Positions 44,006-53,800 of a stretch of 64,000 bases of DNA are shown in pieces. Position numbers and translations under genes: made by a program. Under the pieces are notes generated by a model. The model made no database searches. It was not told where the DNA came from and worked only from the letters and a program-made list of their open reading frames with translations. This stretch comes from Ancistrus triradiatus. Lineage: Eukaryota; Chordata; Actinopteri; Siluriformes; Loricariidae. The stretch lies in contig JAJAGP010000373.1 in NCBI GenBank assembly GCA_025084515.1, positions 124,001-188,000 of the forward strand, written 5' to 3'. Positions within the stretch are counted from its first letter, which is position 1. Each line of letters opens with the position of its first letter.

Positions 44006-44808
44006 GACCAGCATCACGGTCTAAAAAAGCCAATCTTGACCCTTGTGTGATATCTAATTATAGACCAATTTCAAATCTACCGTTTCTGTCCAAAATCTTA
44101 GAAAAAGCTGTCTATCAGCAGCTCTGTAGTTACCTCCAAAGGAATGAAATTTATGAAACATTTCAGTCTGGCTTCAGGCCCCATCATAGTACTGAAACAG
44201 CATTAATTAGGGTACTAAATGACTTGTTAATGTCCTCAGATAAGGGATGTGTTTCTTTTCTTGTTCTGTTAGATTTAAGTGCAGCATTTGACACTATAGA
44301 TCATGATGTTTTACTAAACAGACTAGAACATACTGTAGGTATTAAGGGATCAGCACTTTCTTGGTTTTAAATCCTACTTAACTGACCGGTTCCAGTTTGT
44401 TTCATATAAATAATCTAAGATCTAAGCTCTCAAAAGTGAAGTATGGCGTGCCTCAGGGGTCAGTGCTTGGCCCGCTTTTATTCTCTCTGTACAATGCTTG
44501 CCACTAGGCTCAGTTATTCGTAAACATGGCATTAATTTCCACTGCTATGCAGATGATACACAGCTGTACATATCAGCCAAAACTAATGACAGCCTTACAA
44601 TCAACAAAATCGAGGACTGTGTAAAGGAAATAAAAGATTGGATGTTATTTAATTTTCTCTTACTTAACTCAGATAAAACTGAGGTGCTATTAGTGGGACC
44701 CAAGGCTGTGAGAGACAGACATCTATCCTAAATCTAGATGGCTGTCCAGTATTGCCCAGTCCGTCTGTAAAAAACTTAGGGGTCACATTTGACTCAGATC
44801 TCTCCTTT
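44006..44808 (+). mobile_element. L2-clade LINE copy 2, RT middle part
   Basis: Encodes SNYRPISNLPFLSKILEKAV, FQSGFRPHHSTETALIRVLN and LDLSAAFDTIDHDVLLNRLE in one 142-codon frame. After a frameshift at 44370 come a VKYGVPQGSVLGP-like block and HCYADDTQLYIS (the YADD catalytic motif), then SDKTEVLLVGPKAV. It ends at FDSDLSF, where Penelope sequence is fused. Confidence 0.85.
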
Positions 44809-45513
44809 CTGTATGCTACACCTAGTCTGTATGGTTTACCTAAGATACATAAATGGGATGTGCCATTGCGGCTCATTGTGTGTATGATCAACTCAGTGAC
44901 CTACAACATCGCTAAGTTTCTGGCATCGATCCTCAACCCGTTGGTAGGCATCGCGGATCATCACAGCCAGAACACCATGGATTTCGTGGATAAGGTGAGG
45001 GACGTCATTATGGAGACGGATGAAACAATGGTCTCGTTTGATGTCACATCTCTCTTCACATGCGTTCCAGTTGCTGAGGCAGTAGAGGTAGTCCGAGTGA
45101 AAATACAGGATGACCCCACTCTCAGCAATAGGACCACCCTTAATTCGAATCAGATGTGTTGGCTTCTGGAGCTGTGTCTGCAATCCTCCTATTTCACATA
45201 CAGACAGCAGTACTATAGGCAGAAACATGGGTGCGCCATGGGCTCCCCAGTTTCACCCATCATGGCCAACCTGTATATGGAAGAAGTGGAAAAGAAGGCA
45301 CTGAGATCCTATTCAGGAACACCACCCAGCCATTGGTTCAGGTATGTAAATGACACCTGGGTTAAAATGAAATCTCAGGAAGTACCACATTTCACCGACC
45401 ACATCAACTCAGTGGACAGACACAGTAAGTTCACCAGGGAGGATGTGAAGAACGGCAGGTTAGCCTTCTTGGATTGTGAGGTTGTGATTGGAGACGGGGG
45501 ACGATTGAAAGTA
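44752..45513 (+). pseudogene. Penelope-like reverse transcriptase, fused to L2 end
   Basis: The frame opens with an L2 piece (MPSPSVKNLGVTFDSDLSF) and runs directly into Penelope reverse transcriptase: YGLPKIHKWDVPLRLIV, VSFDVTSLFTCVPV, GSPVSPIMANLYMEEVEKKA and FRYVNDTW. The catalytic YVDD is YVND here. About 11 nt are missing near 45510, so the frame after that point (open to 46092) is not the natural one. Confidence 0.85.
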
Positions 45514-45779
45514 AGCCAACGCATACGGATCAGTACTTCAGGTTTGACTCTCATCATCCATTGGCGCACAAACATTGTACATTGTACCACCGAGAAGACA
45601 GTGTCCCCACTGACACAGCGGCCAAGGATGGAGAGAAATCTCACATTAAGCAGGCCCTGGGCAAATGTGGTTATCCAAACTGGGCCTTTGTTAAAGCCGG
45701 TAAGACGCCCAAACAGTGCTCCAGCAGATAGACGAGAGGACATCAACAACCACAGTCTAAGCGTCAGTGGTGATTTCAT

Positions 45780-46235
45780 ATGTGGCAGGAACATTGGAAA
45801 ATATGCGTCTCAATTGTTCCAAACACCGCAACTGGTGTTTGGAAGGATTGGGTGCCCCAGTACAAACAGAATAACGTACTGTACGCTGTTAAGTGCAGGG
45901 AGGATTGCCAGGAATTGTACATTGGGGAAACCAAACAGCCACTGGCGAAACGGATGGCACAACATAGAAGACCAACCTCATCAGGTCAGGACTATGCGGT
46001 TTACACCCACCTACAGGCCAGTGGCCATTCTTTCAAGGATGAAGACATGCAGATCCTTGATGGGGAGGAACGCTGGTTTGAAGGCAGAGTAAAAGAAGCC
46101 ATTTTTGTAAAAAGGGAACGTCCATCCCTGAACCAAGCAGGGGGCCTCAGAGTACACCTCTCACCATCTTACAATGCTGCTATCGCAGCCCTTCCCCAAT
46201 CCTGTGTGAATGGCAAACGTGGCCATTGTCATTAA
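45780..46235 (+). pseudogene. Penelope GIY-YIG endonuclease
   Basis: NVLYAVKCREDCQELYIGET is the GIY-YIG-type motif (here LYAV...LYIG), followed by KQPLAKRMAQHRR and a C-terminal EERWFEGRVKEAIFVKRERP with the expected Arg and Glu. The domain is open to a stop at 46233, though it is out of frame with the upstream RT. It would nick DNA for target-primed reverse transcription if expressed. Confidence 0.82.
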
Positions 46236-46344
46236 TTGCTATGTCAACCTGCATATAAAACTGATCGCCGGTCCCATTGTTATGAAATCGTGCTGGTACC
46301 AGTCGCTACGCAAATGTGCTGTATATAAGATTGGGGAAGTTTTC

Positions 46345-46395
46345 CAACTAGCTGAGACTGAAGAAGTCACTTAGATGAGTGACGAAACATTGCTC
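46345..46395 (+). ncRNA. Hammerhead-like motif at Penelope end (candidate)
   Basis: CTGAAGA is followed by the stem GTCACT/AGTGAC with a 6-nt loop and then GAAAC. Penelope elements are known to carry hammerhead ribozymes in their terminal repeats. One extra A between CTGAAGA and the stem departs from the usual core, so activity is doubtful. The partial copy at 40740-40785 has the same arrangement. Confidence 0.4.
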
Positions 46396-46424
46396 AAACA
46401 TACAGACCACAAGCCTCAGGACAG

Positions 46425-46912
46425 GCAGAGCGTACAAACCGCATAATCAAAGAACGACTGACTAAACTTCACACTCAGGGTGTGAAATGGACTGCCGCCT
46501 TGCCAGCTGTACTTTGTAGTATAAGGGCAACTAGTAACAAAACTGTTGAGCTTAGCCCTTATGAAATTCTGACAAGTAGAGCTATGTTAGTTCCAGGTGT
46601 GCTTGATCTCCGTAAAGCAAGTGTGCATTTCTTGTCAGATGCACTTCTTAACTACTGCTAAACGCTCACACAAGCAATACAGGCAGCTCACAATCAGGTC
46701 AAAAACACTTGGGGCAAACCAGCTGAAGGAAGTCACACTATAATTCCAGGTCAATGGGTCATGGTGAGGAAACACGACAAACAGTCCTTAGAACCTAGAT
46801 GGGATAGTCCATATCAGGTTTTGCTAATTACTGATTCAGCAGTAAAGTGTGAAGGAAAGAAAACATGGATTCATGTTTCTCATTGTAAGGTTGTGTCTGC
46901 TCCTCAAAACTG
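46425..46912 (+). pseudogene. ERV integrase, C-terminal part
   Basis: Starts at the GQAERTNRIIKERL helix (contains the catalytic Glu) and continues VKWTAALPAVLCSIRATSN, LSPYEILTSRAM, then a C-terminal SH3-like part PGQWVMVRKHDKQSLEPRWD and a final WIHVSHCKVV. This resembles gamma/epsilon-type retroviral integrases. One stop at about 46660. The upstream Asp residues are absent. Confidence 0.78.
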
Positions 46913-47227
46913 AGTGGTAGAAACTCAAAATTCTGTGATGAACAGTTTACTGCGCATGTTTCTCTGTGTATCCCACAGAACCACAAAGAAGCTAGATGGT
47001 GGGAGAGCTGAGTCCATCTTCACAACAACCTGTGCAACCGACTGACCGCATGTCCAGCCAACGAGAGATGAGTGTAGCTTCACAACGATCTGACGAACAA
47101 CAGCGATGTGACATCTCACCACGTGACAGCAAATCATCCAAGCTTCCTGACCTGCATCCATACATTTTTCATCCACAAACTTCAGAACCTGGCTGCATGA
47201 ACTTCTCAGACATTCTTAGGCATAACA
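46913..47227 (+). other. ERV remnant after integrase
   Basis: Continuation of the retroviral element up to the L2 insertion. It has short open pieces (for instance DLHPYIFHPQTSEPGC) that I cannot assign; a start of env is possible. Confidence 0.3.
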
Positions 47228-49052
47228 GCCAAACCTAATGACAGCCTTACAATCAACAAAATTGAGGACTGTGTAAAGGAAATAAATGATTGGATGTTAT
47301 TTACATTTACATTTACAGCATTTAGCAGACGCCCTTATCCAGAGCGACTTACAATTGGTACAATCTTACAATCCAAGCAATTGTGGGTTAAGGGTCTTGC
47401 TCAAGGACCCAACAGTGGCAGTTTGGCAGAGATGGGATTTGAACCCTGGATCTTTTGGTCCATAGTCCAGTACCTTAACCGCTAGGCTACCACAGTCCCT
47501 AGGCTACCTTATTTAATTTTCTCTTACTTAACTCAGATAAAACTGAGGTTCTATTAGTGGGACCCAAGGCTGTGACAGACAGGTTGGCTACATCTATCCT
47601 AAATCTAGATGTCTGTCCAGTCCGTCTGTAAAAAACTTAGGGGTCACATTTGATTCAGATCTCTCCTTTGATGCACACATTAGCAGCATCACTCGAATTG
47701 CTTTCTTTCAATTGCGTAATATCGCTAAACTTTTTATAACCTCAAGGTTGGATTACTGTAATGCCTTACTTACTGGATGCTCTAGTAAAACTATAAATAA
47801 ACTTCAGTTAGTTCAGAATGCAGCCTGCCCGAGTGCTAACTCGAACTAGAAAATTTGATCATATCACTTCCTGTTCTATCATCCCACTACACTGGTTACC
47901 AGTCAAATTCCGCATTGATTGAGTAAAAATACTTCTTATAACTTATAAAGCTCTACATGGCCTGGCCCCACATTATCTGAGTGAACTCTTAGAGTTTTAC
48001 AATCCAACTCGTCTACTTCGTTCGCAGGGTACAGGACTTCTTTTAGTTCCTAGAATTAAAAAAGTCACAGCCGGGAGAAAGGCTTTCTCATACATGGCCC
48101 CCCAACTCTGGAATAAACTTCCCACTTTAGTTCGAGACTCAGACACTCTCCAAATTTTTAAGTCTAGGCTAAAGACATACCTATTTACACCGGCTTTTCA
48201 CTAGATTTAGACCAGGATGCATGGCTTGGGTCACTGGGGCTGGAGTCTGGAGTCATGGTCTGGCCTGCCTGCCCTTGTCCGCTAGCCGGGAGTGTCGAGT
48301 GGGCGGTCTGGCTGAACTGGCCTTCAGTCCTCGTGATCTTGACTCGTGCATCCTTGCCTTAGAATAAGGGCAGAGCTGGGGATTCATAGTCAAAGAGTCT
48401 TATGGTGATCAGAGACGTTGGGTTGCTGTCTTCTGCCTCCCGTGGGGTTGCCAATGTCTCATGTGATCCCTCTTGGCTGTGTTTCCTACCAGTTCTCCTC
48501 TTTCTAGCTATGCTGCAATAGCTAATGCTGCCGTGGTCTCATGCTACACATGGCATCAGTGATTGACATGGCATCAGTGATTGTTAATAGACACTGTGCT
48601 CTTAATCAATAACTAATTACATTTTCTGTTTTCTCTCCGAGCTGTGTTCCGGTGCCAGTTCCAGCCCCACACATGATGTTCATCCGCTGCATATCCACTC
48701 AAGCTGCTTCCGTCATCAGCTCCAGTCCCATTATACCCGGGCCACTTAATGCAACTTAAACAATGTACATACTTCACATTTTATTCGAACTTTCACTCCA
48801 TGACTTTAGTTTCGCTCTTAGATTTATCATCTACGCCACCCAAGGAAGTTGGGTCCCTTTTTGAGTCTTGGTTCTCCCAAGGTTTCTTCCTATAACACTC
48901 AGGGAGTTTTTCCTTGCCACTGTCGCCCTAGGCTTGCTCAATTTGGGATTGGACATAGTTATTAGGAGATAATCTAAACTTGTAAAGTTGCTTTGAGACA
49001 ATGCTCCATTGTAAAAAGCGCTATATAAATAGATCTTGACTTGATAAAATAA
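47228..49052 (+). mobile_element. L2-clade LINE copy 3 (3' part)
   Basis: The 5'-truncated LINE begins in the region after the YADD motif (KPNDSLTINKIEDCVKEI-like). It continues through the C-terminal part of the ORF (ITSRLDYCNALLTGCSS region) and a long 3' UTR, ending in GTTGCTTTGAGACAATGCTC and GCGCTATATAAATA. It is the cleanest L2 tail in the window. A 205-bp element (47304-47508) interrupts it. Confidence 0.88.
47304..47508 (-). mobile_element. 205-bp fish repeat with TTATTTA duplication
   Basis: Starts CATTTACATTTACAGCATTT and contains GCAGACGCCCTTATCCAGAG and GGTCTTGCTCAAGGACCC. TTATTTA flanks it on both sides (47297-47303, 47509-47515), and the L2 sequence resumes exactly. A 7-8 bp duplication fits a hAT-type DNA element. 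The same family was split by the 6088-9686 element. Confidence 0.8.
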
Positions 49053-49074
49053 GCACTGGCCTGTTTGTATAGTT

Positions 49075-49300
49075 ATGGACCTATGGTTTGGGCGGCACAG
49101 TGGCATATGTGTGTAGCACAGTCGCCTCACAGCTCCAGAGATCTCAGTTTGATCCTGCAGCTTTAAGACAGTTCCAGTGACCCTTGGTTCGATATCATCC
49201 TCTGACTCTCTGAGTGGGTTTTGCCCAGGTACTCCGGTTTCCTCCCACATTTCATTAACAAGCATTAGGCTAACTGGTTACTCTAAATTGACCAGCATTA
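49075..49300 (+). repeat. SINE-like dispersed repeat
   Basis: Begins GGGCGGCACAGTGGCATATG, with GTCGCCTCACAGC and a GGTTCGAT B-box-like word, plus CCTCCCACATTTCATTAAC. It is inserted in or beside the ERV just before its 3' LTR. Confidence 0.7.
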
Positions 49301-49384
49301 GGTGTTGCAAGACACCGGTTGGAATTTACTCCATATTCTACTTCTAACTGTCTATTTATAACAATTTTTGATTCTCCATTATTC

Positions 49385-49726
49385 TGATAACCTTTGTTCT
49401 TCCCATCCTGTCTCTCACACTCCAAATCACCCTGTTCGCCACACCTCTTGGCTTCCCATCCTGTCTCCCTTCACCTTTTTGTATATTCTATCCTCCAACA
49501 TCCTTGGTCTACATCACACCTCTTCCACCAGCATCTGACTATCATACCTCTTTAATCTCCACCTCTTTCTCATACCCCCCTCCTGTCAAACCTAGGGTAC
49601 ATAAAGCTTGCTAAGAAGTATGCATTTCACAATGGTGATGTACGCAGCTGAACCCATACATGATGTAAATAAACTCCTATGCTGAAGGTCCCTTTTCCTG
49701 ACTCCTGAGAAGCTGAATTTCTAACA
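49385..49726 (+). repeat. ERV 3' LTR
   Basis: Direct repeat of 40838-41187, about 90 percent alike by eye, ending GAATTTCTAACA. Carries the GTAAATAAACTCC polyadenylation region. Confidence 0.8.
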
Positions 49727-50485
49727 CTGGAAAACTTCCCCAATCTTATATACAGCACCTTTGCATAACGATTGATACCAGCACCATTACATAACAATGG
49801 GACCGGTGATCAGTTTAATATGCAGGTTGACATATCCATTAATGCCATTCACACAGGATTGGGGAAGGGCTGAGATAGCATTTTGCCCAGATTTGCCCAG
49901 GGCCTGCTTAATGTGAGATTTCTCTCCATCCTTGGCCGCTGATTCAGTGGGGACGCTGTCTTCTCGGTGGTACAGTGTCCTGATGACTCCTAGTTTGTGC
50001 TCCAGTGGATGATGAGAGTCAAACCTTAAGTACTGATCCATGTGTGTTGGCTTACGATAAACATCGACTTTCAATCGTCCCCTATCTCCAATCACAACCT
50101 CACAATCCAAGAAAGCTAACCTGTCATTCTTCACTTCCTCACTGGTGAACTTAATGTGTCTGTCCACTGAGTTGATGTGGTCAGTGAAATGTGATACTTC
50201 CTGAGATTTCATTTTAACCCCAGGTGTCATCTACATATCTGAATCAATGACTGGGTGGTGTTCCTGAATAGGATCTTAGTGCCTTCTTTTCCATTTCTTC
50301 CATATACAGGTTGGCCACGATAGGTGAAACCGGGGAACCCATGTTTCTGCCTATAGTACTGCTCTCTGTATGTGAAATGGGTGGATTGAAGGCACAGCTC
50401 CAAAAGCAAACACACCTGGTCCGAGTTAAGGGTGGACCTATTGCTGAGAGTGGGGTCATCGGCTTCAATTTGCTAGGGTGCATAA
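49727..50485 (-). mobile_element. Penelope-like element copy 2
   Basis: Its 3' end (minus strand) lies next to the ERV LTR (GGAAAACTTCCCCAATC). Going up it has a short piece after the RT (KPTHMDQYLRFDSHHP), the C-terminal part of the RT (HFTDHINSVDRHIKF, LDCEVVIGDRGRLKV), and the YVDD region out of frame near 50235. Then come GSPVSPIVANLYMEEMEKK and the QQ-YY helix. The endonuclease is deleted: the frame jumps from SHIKQALGKSG to ALPQSCVNG. Confidence 0.85.
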
Positions 50486-50487
50486 AG

Positions 50488-50815
50488 ATTGGAGTCTGGA
50501 GCAATGGAAGAACGTCATGTGATCTGATGAGTCCGGATTTACCCTCTTCCAGTGTGATAGGCACATCAGGGTAAGAAGAGAGGCAGCTGAAGTGATGCAC
50601 TAATCATGCCTAGTGCCTACCGTTCAAGCCTGTGGGGGCAGTGCTATGATCTGGGGTTGCTGCAATTGGTCAGTTATAGGTTCAGAAAAGTTATGTGCCC
50701 AAAGAATGAGGTGAGCTGACTACCTGACTATACTGAACCAGGTTATTCCATCAATAGATTTTATGTTCCATCAACAGAGCTAAAGACATTTGGCCAGGCA
50801 GTGTGTGCATCAACT
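50488..50815 (+). mobile_element. Tc1-like fragment, family E, plus strand
   Basis: Decayed transposase (LMSPDLPSSSV then WGQCYDLGLLQLVS, an eroded GGGSVMIWG block). It is cut before the second catalytic Asp. Confidence 0.55.
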
Positions 50816-50823
50816 GCCTTTAG

Positions 50824-50825
<2 letters not shown>

Positions 50826-50874
<49 letters not shown>

Positions 50875-50900
50875 GCATGCACGCACGCACGCGCACACAA
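50826..50900 (+). repeat. (CA)n / (CACG)n microsatellite
   Basis: About 24 CA units, then CATGCACGCACGCACGCGC. It separates the two oppositely oriented family E fragments. Confidence 0.93.
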
Positions 50901-51412
50901 AAATATTTAGTTAGACCGCCTTTAGCTTTAATGATGGCACGCATTTGGTGGCATCATTTCCACAAGTTTCTGCAACTTTACAACATATATTCATGTCTAG
51001 AGTTGCATTAATTTTTCCCCAAGATCTTGTATTGATGATGGGAGATTTGGACCACTGCACAGTCTTCTCCAGCACATTCCAAAGGTTCTCAATGGGGTTC
51101 AGGTCTGGACTCTGTGGTGGCCAACCCATGTGTGAAAATGATGTCTCATGCTCCCTGAACCACTCTTTCACAATTTGAGCCCGATGAATCATGGCACTGT
51201 CATCTTGGAATATCCCTGTGCCATCAGGGAAGAAAAAAAATCCATTGATGGAATAACCTGGTCATTCAGTATATTCAGGTAGTCAGCTGACCATATTCTT
51301 TGGGCACATAATGTTGCTGAACCTAGACCTGACCAACCACAGCAACCCCAGATCCTAGCACTGCCCCACAGGCTTGTACGGTAGGCACTAAGCATGATTC
51401 AGAACCACCGAT
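50901..51412 (-). mobile_element. Tc1-like fragment, family E, minus strand
   Basis: The minus strand encodes SARIWGCCGWSGLGSATLCA, then IHRAQIVKEWFREHETSFSH and SPDLNPIENLWNVLEKTVQW (the Glu motif). A small frameshift at about 51190 removes the DND segment. It is inverted relative to 50488-50815. Confidence 0.78.
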
Positions 51413-51706
51413 TCAGAAATTCCACTGGAATAGAATTAAACAAACTGAATTTCGATTCCTCTTTCAGTTATTACTAACGCATTTTATTCTTCAAATACAT
51501 GGCCGCAGTTAGTGCAGAAATACATCTGTAAGCAAGCACCCATCTGCCAGGACTAGTGCGTCATGTAATCACGTACGACGACACATTTTTACAAATAGGC
51601 AACAAGTTTGGACCATTAAGTGTCCTTCAAGGGGTCAAGCAGCAAAAATGCAAATAACAACTTTAAAACTTTACCATATTAACATGTTATTAACACTATT
51701 CTTTAC
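51413..51706. other. LYST intron piece next to exon 51707
   Basis: Unique-looking AT-rich sequence with no coding or repeat signature. Confidence 0.45.
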
Positions 51707-52034
51707 CTCTGTGTGATGCTCTTGCTTCATCATTATTTTTCATAATTCTGAGCCAGAGTGAAGCACTGAAGCCACTGGACATGTGTGGCCAACAGTTCTG
51801 TCCCACTAGTGGCAGGTGGAGAGGAGCAATATGCCAGGGGGATCCATGCAGGTTTCTGGGTCGCTGCTCTCCTTCCACTCTAAGTTTTCCCCTGGAGAAT
51901 GTACCCATCCCTGCCTTAGCACCTGTTGCCCCATTGGTACTGGTGCACAGAGACATGGGATAGGATATGTAATATAGTGGCTCTGTGTCCGTGTTAGCCT
52001 CTACCATCCGAAGAATGCCACTCAGCAGAATCTC
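51707..52034 (-). CDS. lyst: LYST exon (start of ConA/laminin-G-like domain)
   Basis: This is the most upstream LYST exon in the window: 328 nt, entering in phase 0 and leaving in phase 1. The acceptor follows a run of T and ends TACTTAAG. The donor is AGAG/GTAAAG. Visible motifs are HIAPLHLPLVGQNCWPHM and GFSASLWL, the conserved opening strands of the concanavalin A-like domain found in BEACH proteins. The segment before them (ILLSGILRMVEANTDTE) continues the preceding helical region and is less conserved. The next upstream exon was not found before the right edge. Confidence 0.93.
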
Positions 52035-52320
52035 CTTAAGTAGAGGTACAAAAAAAACAGTGTAAAGCTATGACAGAATAACACGTGACACTGCAGTGGA
52101 ATAACATTGTAATGCATTTTAAATGTGAGGCCAGCAGCACAGCAACAAAGCAAAAATATGGCAATGAATGAAATATAGGAGAAGCGAGTAAGACGCCAGG
52201 AAAGGTATCCACAAAATCTGGCAGAACAGTGATGTTGCCTACATACAAAAACTTTTCCAGTCCATGCCAAATCGAATCGCCACTGTTACACGTGCTCGTG
52301 TAGGTATTACAATGCTATTA
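52035..52320. other. LYST intron upstream of exon 51707-52034
   Basis: Short stretch between the exon acceptor and the split Tc1-A. No further exon seen. Confidence 0.45.
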
Positions 52321-52404
52321 CAGTGGGGCAAAAAAAGTACATAGTCAGCCACTGATTGCACAAGTTCTCCTACGTATAAAGATAAGAGAGGTGTGTAATT
52401 TTCA

Positions 52405-52780
52405 GTGCTTAAGGAGCGCGCACGTTTACACACCCAGGCGTGATTAACTGAGGAAGTCGCTGTATTAAACGGGACTGAAATCAAAACTCAAAGAGCGCGC
52501 ACGTTTACACACACAGGCGTGATTAACTGAGGAAGTCTCTGTATTAAACTTGACAGAGAACAGCGCTTAAGGAGCGCGCACATTTACACACACAGGCGTG
52601 ATAAACTGAGGAAGTCTCTGTATTAAACGGGACTGAGATCAGCGCTCAAAGAGCGCGCACATTTACACACACAGGCGTGATTAAATGAGGAAGTGTCTGT
52701 ATTAAACTTGACAGAGATCAGTGCTTAAAGAGCGCGCACGTTTACACACAGAGACGTGATAAACACAGGGTGCTCTCCCT
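52405..52780. repeat. LTR minisatellite, about 80-bp units
   Basis: About five units of AAAGAGCGCGCACGTTTACA, GGCGTGATTAACTGAGGAAG and CTGTATTAAAC. The 5' LTR carries about eight. Confidence 0.88.
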
Positions 52781-53113
52781 ACGCTAGCCACTAAATCCTC
52801 ACTTTACCTCGAGTCTCCTGAGCTCTACGTTGCCCACCTTCTCATCAAGACAGGTCTACCGGTAAGGCCTAATGGGACGTAGGGAAACAAACCAACACGC
52901 CGGCAAAAAGCAAGACGCTGAGTGAGGGTGCCATGCCGGCCGCCACTTTAGGACCACCTTTTATGCTCCGAAGGCAGTTGCTTCCGATTGCGGCCACTAG
53001 AGGGCGCAGTTCCCTGCCGCTGCTGGCGTGAGCGTGTAGGAACCGTTCTACCGGCCTCGGAGCTAATGCTGGGCTGAAGCCGCCCTCTAGTGTCCCTGGG
53101 GCGGCTCCTGATA
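52405..53113 (-). repeat. Gypsy 3' LTR (truncated)
   Basis: Direct repeat of the 59.7 kb LTR: GGTCTACCGGTAAGGCCTAA, AACCGTTCTACCGGCCTCGG and CCCTGGGGCGGCTCCTGATA are shared. The lower part ends within its minisatellite against Tc1-A sequence. Confidence 0.85.
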
Positions 53114-53800
53114 GTACCCCCCCTCTAGGGACGGCCCCTGACAGCCCCATACCCGTGGCGCGATTCCTTCGAAACTCCCAAATGAGCTCCGAATCAAGGA
53201 TGTGCCTCGCCGGGACCCACAACCTCTCCTCAGGGCCGTAGCCCTCCCAGTCTACCATATACTGGGTGCTGCCCTGAACCCGGCGTGAGTCAAGCAGCTG
53301 GCGCACCGTATAAGCCGGCGAGTCCTGGAAGGCTCGTGGCGGCGGTGAGCCGGCCGGAGCGGGGCCCTGGCAGAGAAAGGGTTTAAGGCGGGAGATGTGG
53401 AAGGTGGGATGAACCTTCATCGCAGAAGGCAGATCCAATCGATACGAGACCGGATTGAGCCGTCTAACGACTTTGAACGGCCCCACATACCTGGGTGCCA
53501 GTTTACCCGACTTCCCCGTAAGGGGAAGGTCGCGAGTGGACAACCAGACCCGTTGCCCGGGTCGGTAGGAGGGGGCCACCCCACGCTTGCGATCCGCGTG
53601 GCGTCGCATGGCCGCGGCATTCCGTTGCAGTGACTGCCGGGCCCTACGGCAGGCTCGCAGACAATGCTGGACGAGCTGTTTGGCAGACACAACACCTACC
53701 TGTATGTCTGAATCGGGGAAGAGGGGCAGTGGGAAGCCGAACTGACACTCGAAGGTGGACCGACGACAGACAGCGGAGCATGCGTGCCAGGTCCTGATTG
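52869..53800 (-). pseudogene. Gypsy integrase C-terminus and chromodomain
   Basis: Read on the minus strand: ADRKRGVAPSYRPGQRVWLS, a GPFKVVRRLNPVSYRL core and HISRLKPF, followed by the chromodomain YTVRQLLDSR, YMVDWEGYGPEERLWVPA and HILDSELIWEF. The chromodomain aromatic residues Y/W are present. The open frame runs on through the 3' LTR. It is joined by a frameshift to the integrase core near 53750. Confidence 0.85.
53113..53128 (-). promoter_or_regulatory. Gypsy polypurine tract
   Basis: The minus strand reads CTAGAGGGGGGGTAC directly before the 3' LTR start TATCAGGAGCC, the expected position for second-strand priming. Confidence 0.75.

Larger units (their letters stand above)
44809..46400 (+). 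mobile_element. Penelope-like element copy 1
   Basis: The RT domain is followed by a GIY-YIG endonuclease, which is the composition of Penelope-like retroelements in fish. The 3' region (46235-46400) has a conserved tail including GGGGAAGTTTTCC and a structured motif. The 5' part of the RT is missing at the L2 junction. Confidence 0.88.
40838..49726 (+). mobile_element. Retrovirus-like (ERV) element, gutted by insertions
   Basis: Direct repeats 40838-41187 and 49385-49726 are its LTRs. Between them are a leader, gag remnants (41916-43361), a protease start (43363-43650), an integrase C-terminal part (46425-46912) and other mobile elements. Reverse transcriptase, RNase H and almost all of env are missing. 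The LTR-like A/T-rich 3' region with AATAAA, a His-tRNA-like primer site and the integrase type suggest a gamma/epsilon-like lineage. It is an old, dead copy. Confidence 0.75.
1392..52034 (-). other. lyst: LYST gene, central part (17 exons)
   Basis: LYST is a very large cytosolic BEACH-family scaffold (about 3,800 residues in mammals) that controls the size and fission of lysosomes and lysosome-related organelles. Seventeen exons on the minus strand match the middle of the protein in order. Exon phases agree at all sixteen junctions (3,361 nt in total). Introns range from about 100 bp (1545-1646) to 14.5 kb (37216-51706), and the long ones are filled with mobile DNA. The N-terminal exons and the C-terminal PH-BEACH-WD40 part are outside the window. 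No stop or frameshift was seen in the exons, so the gene looks functional. Identity rests on recalled similarity to mammalian LYST. Confidence 0.93.

Noticed and set aside
45513..46092. Continuation of the long Penelope open frame
   Set aside because: After the 11-nt loss near 45510 the codons no longer match the family; the GIY-YIG domain is in another frame. I count only the part up to 45513 as RT.
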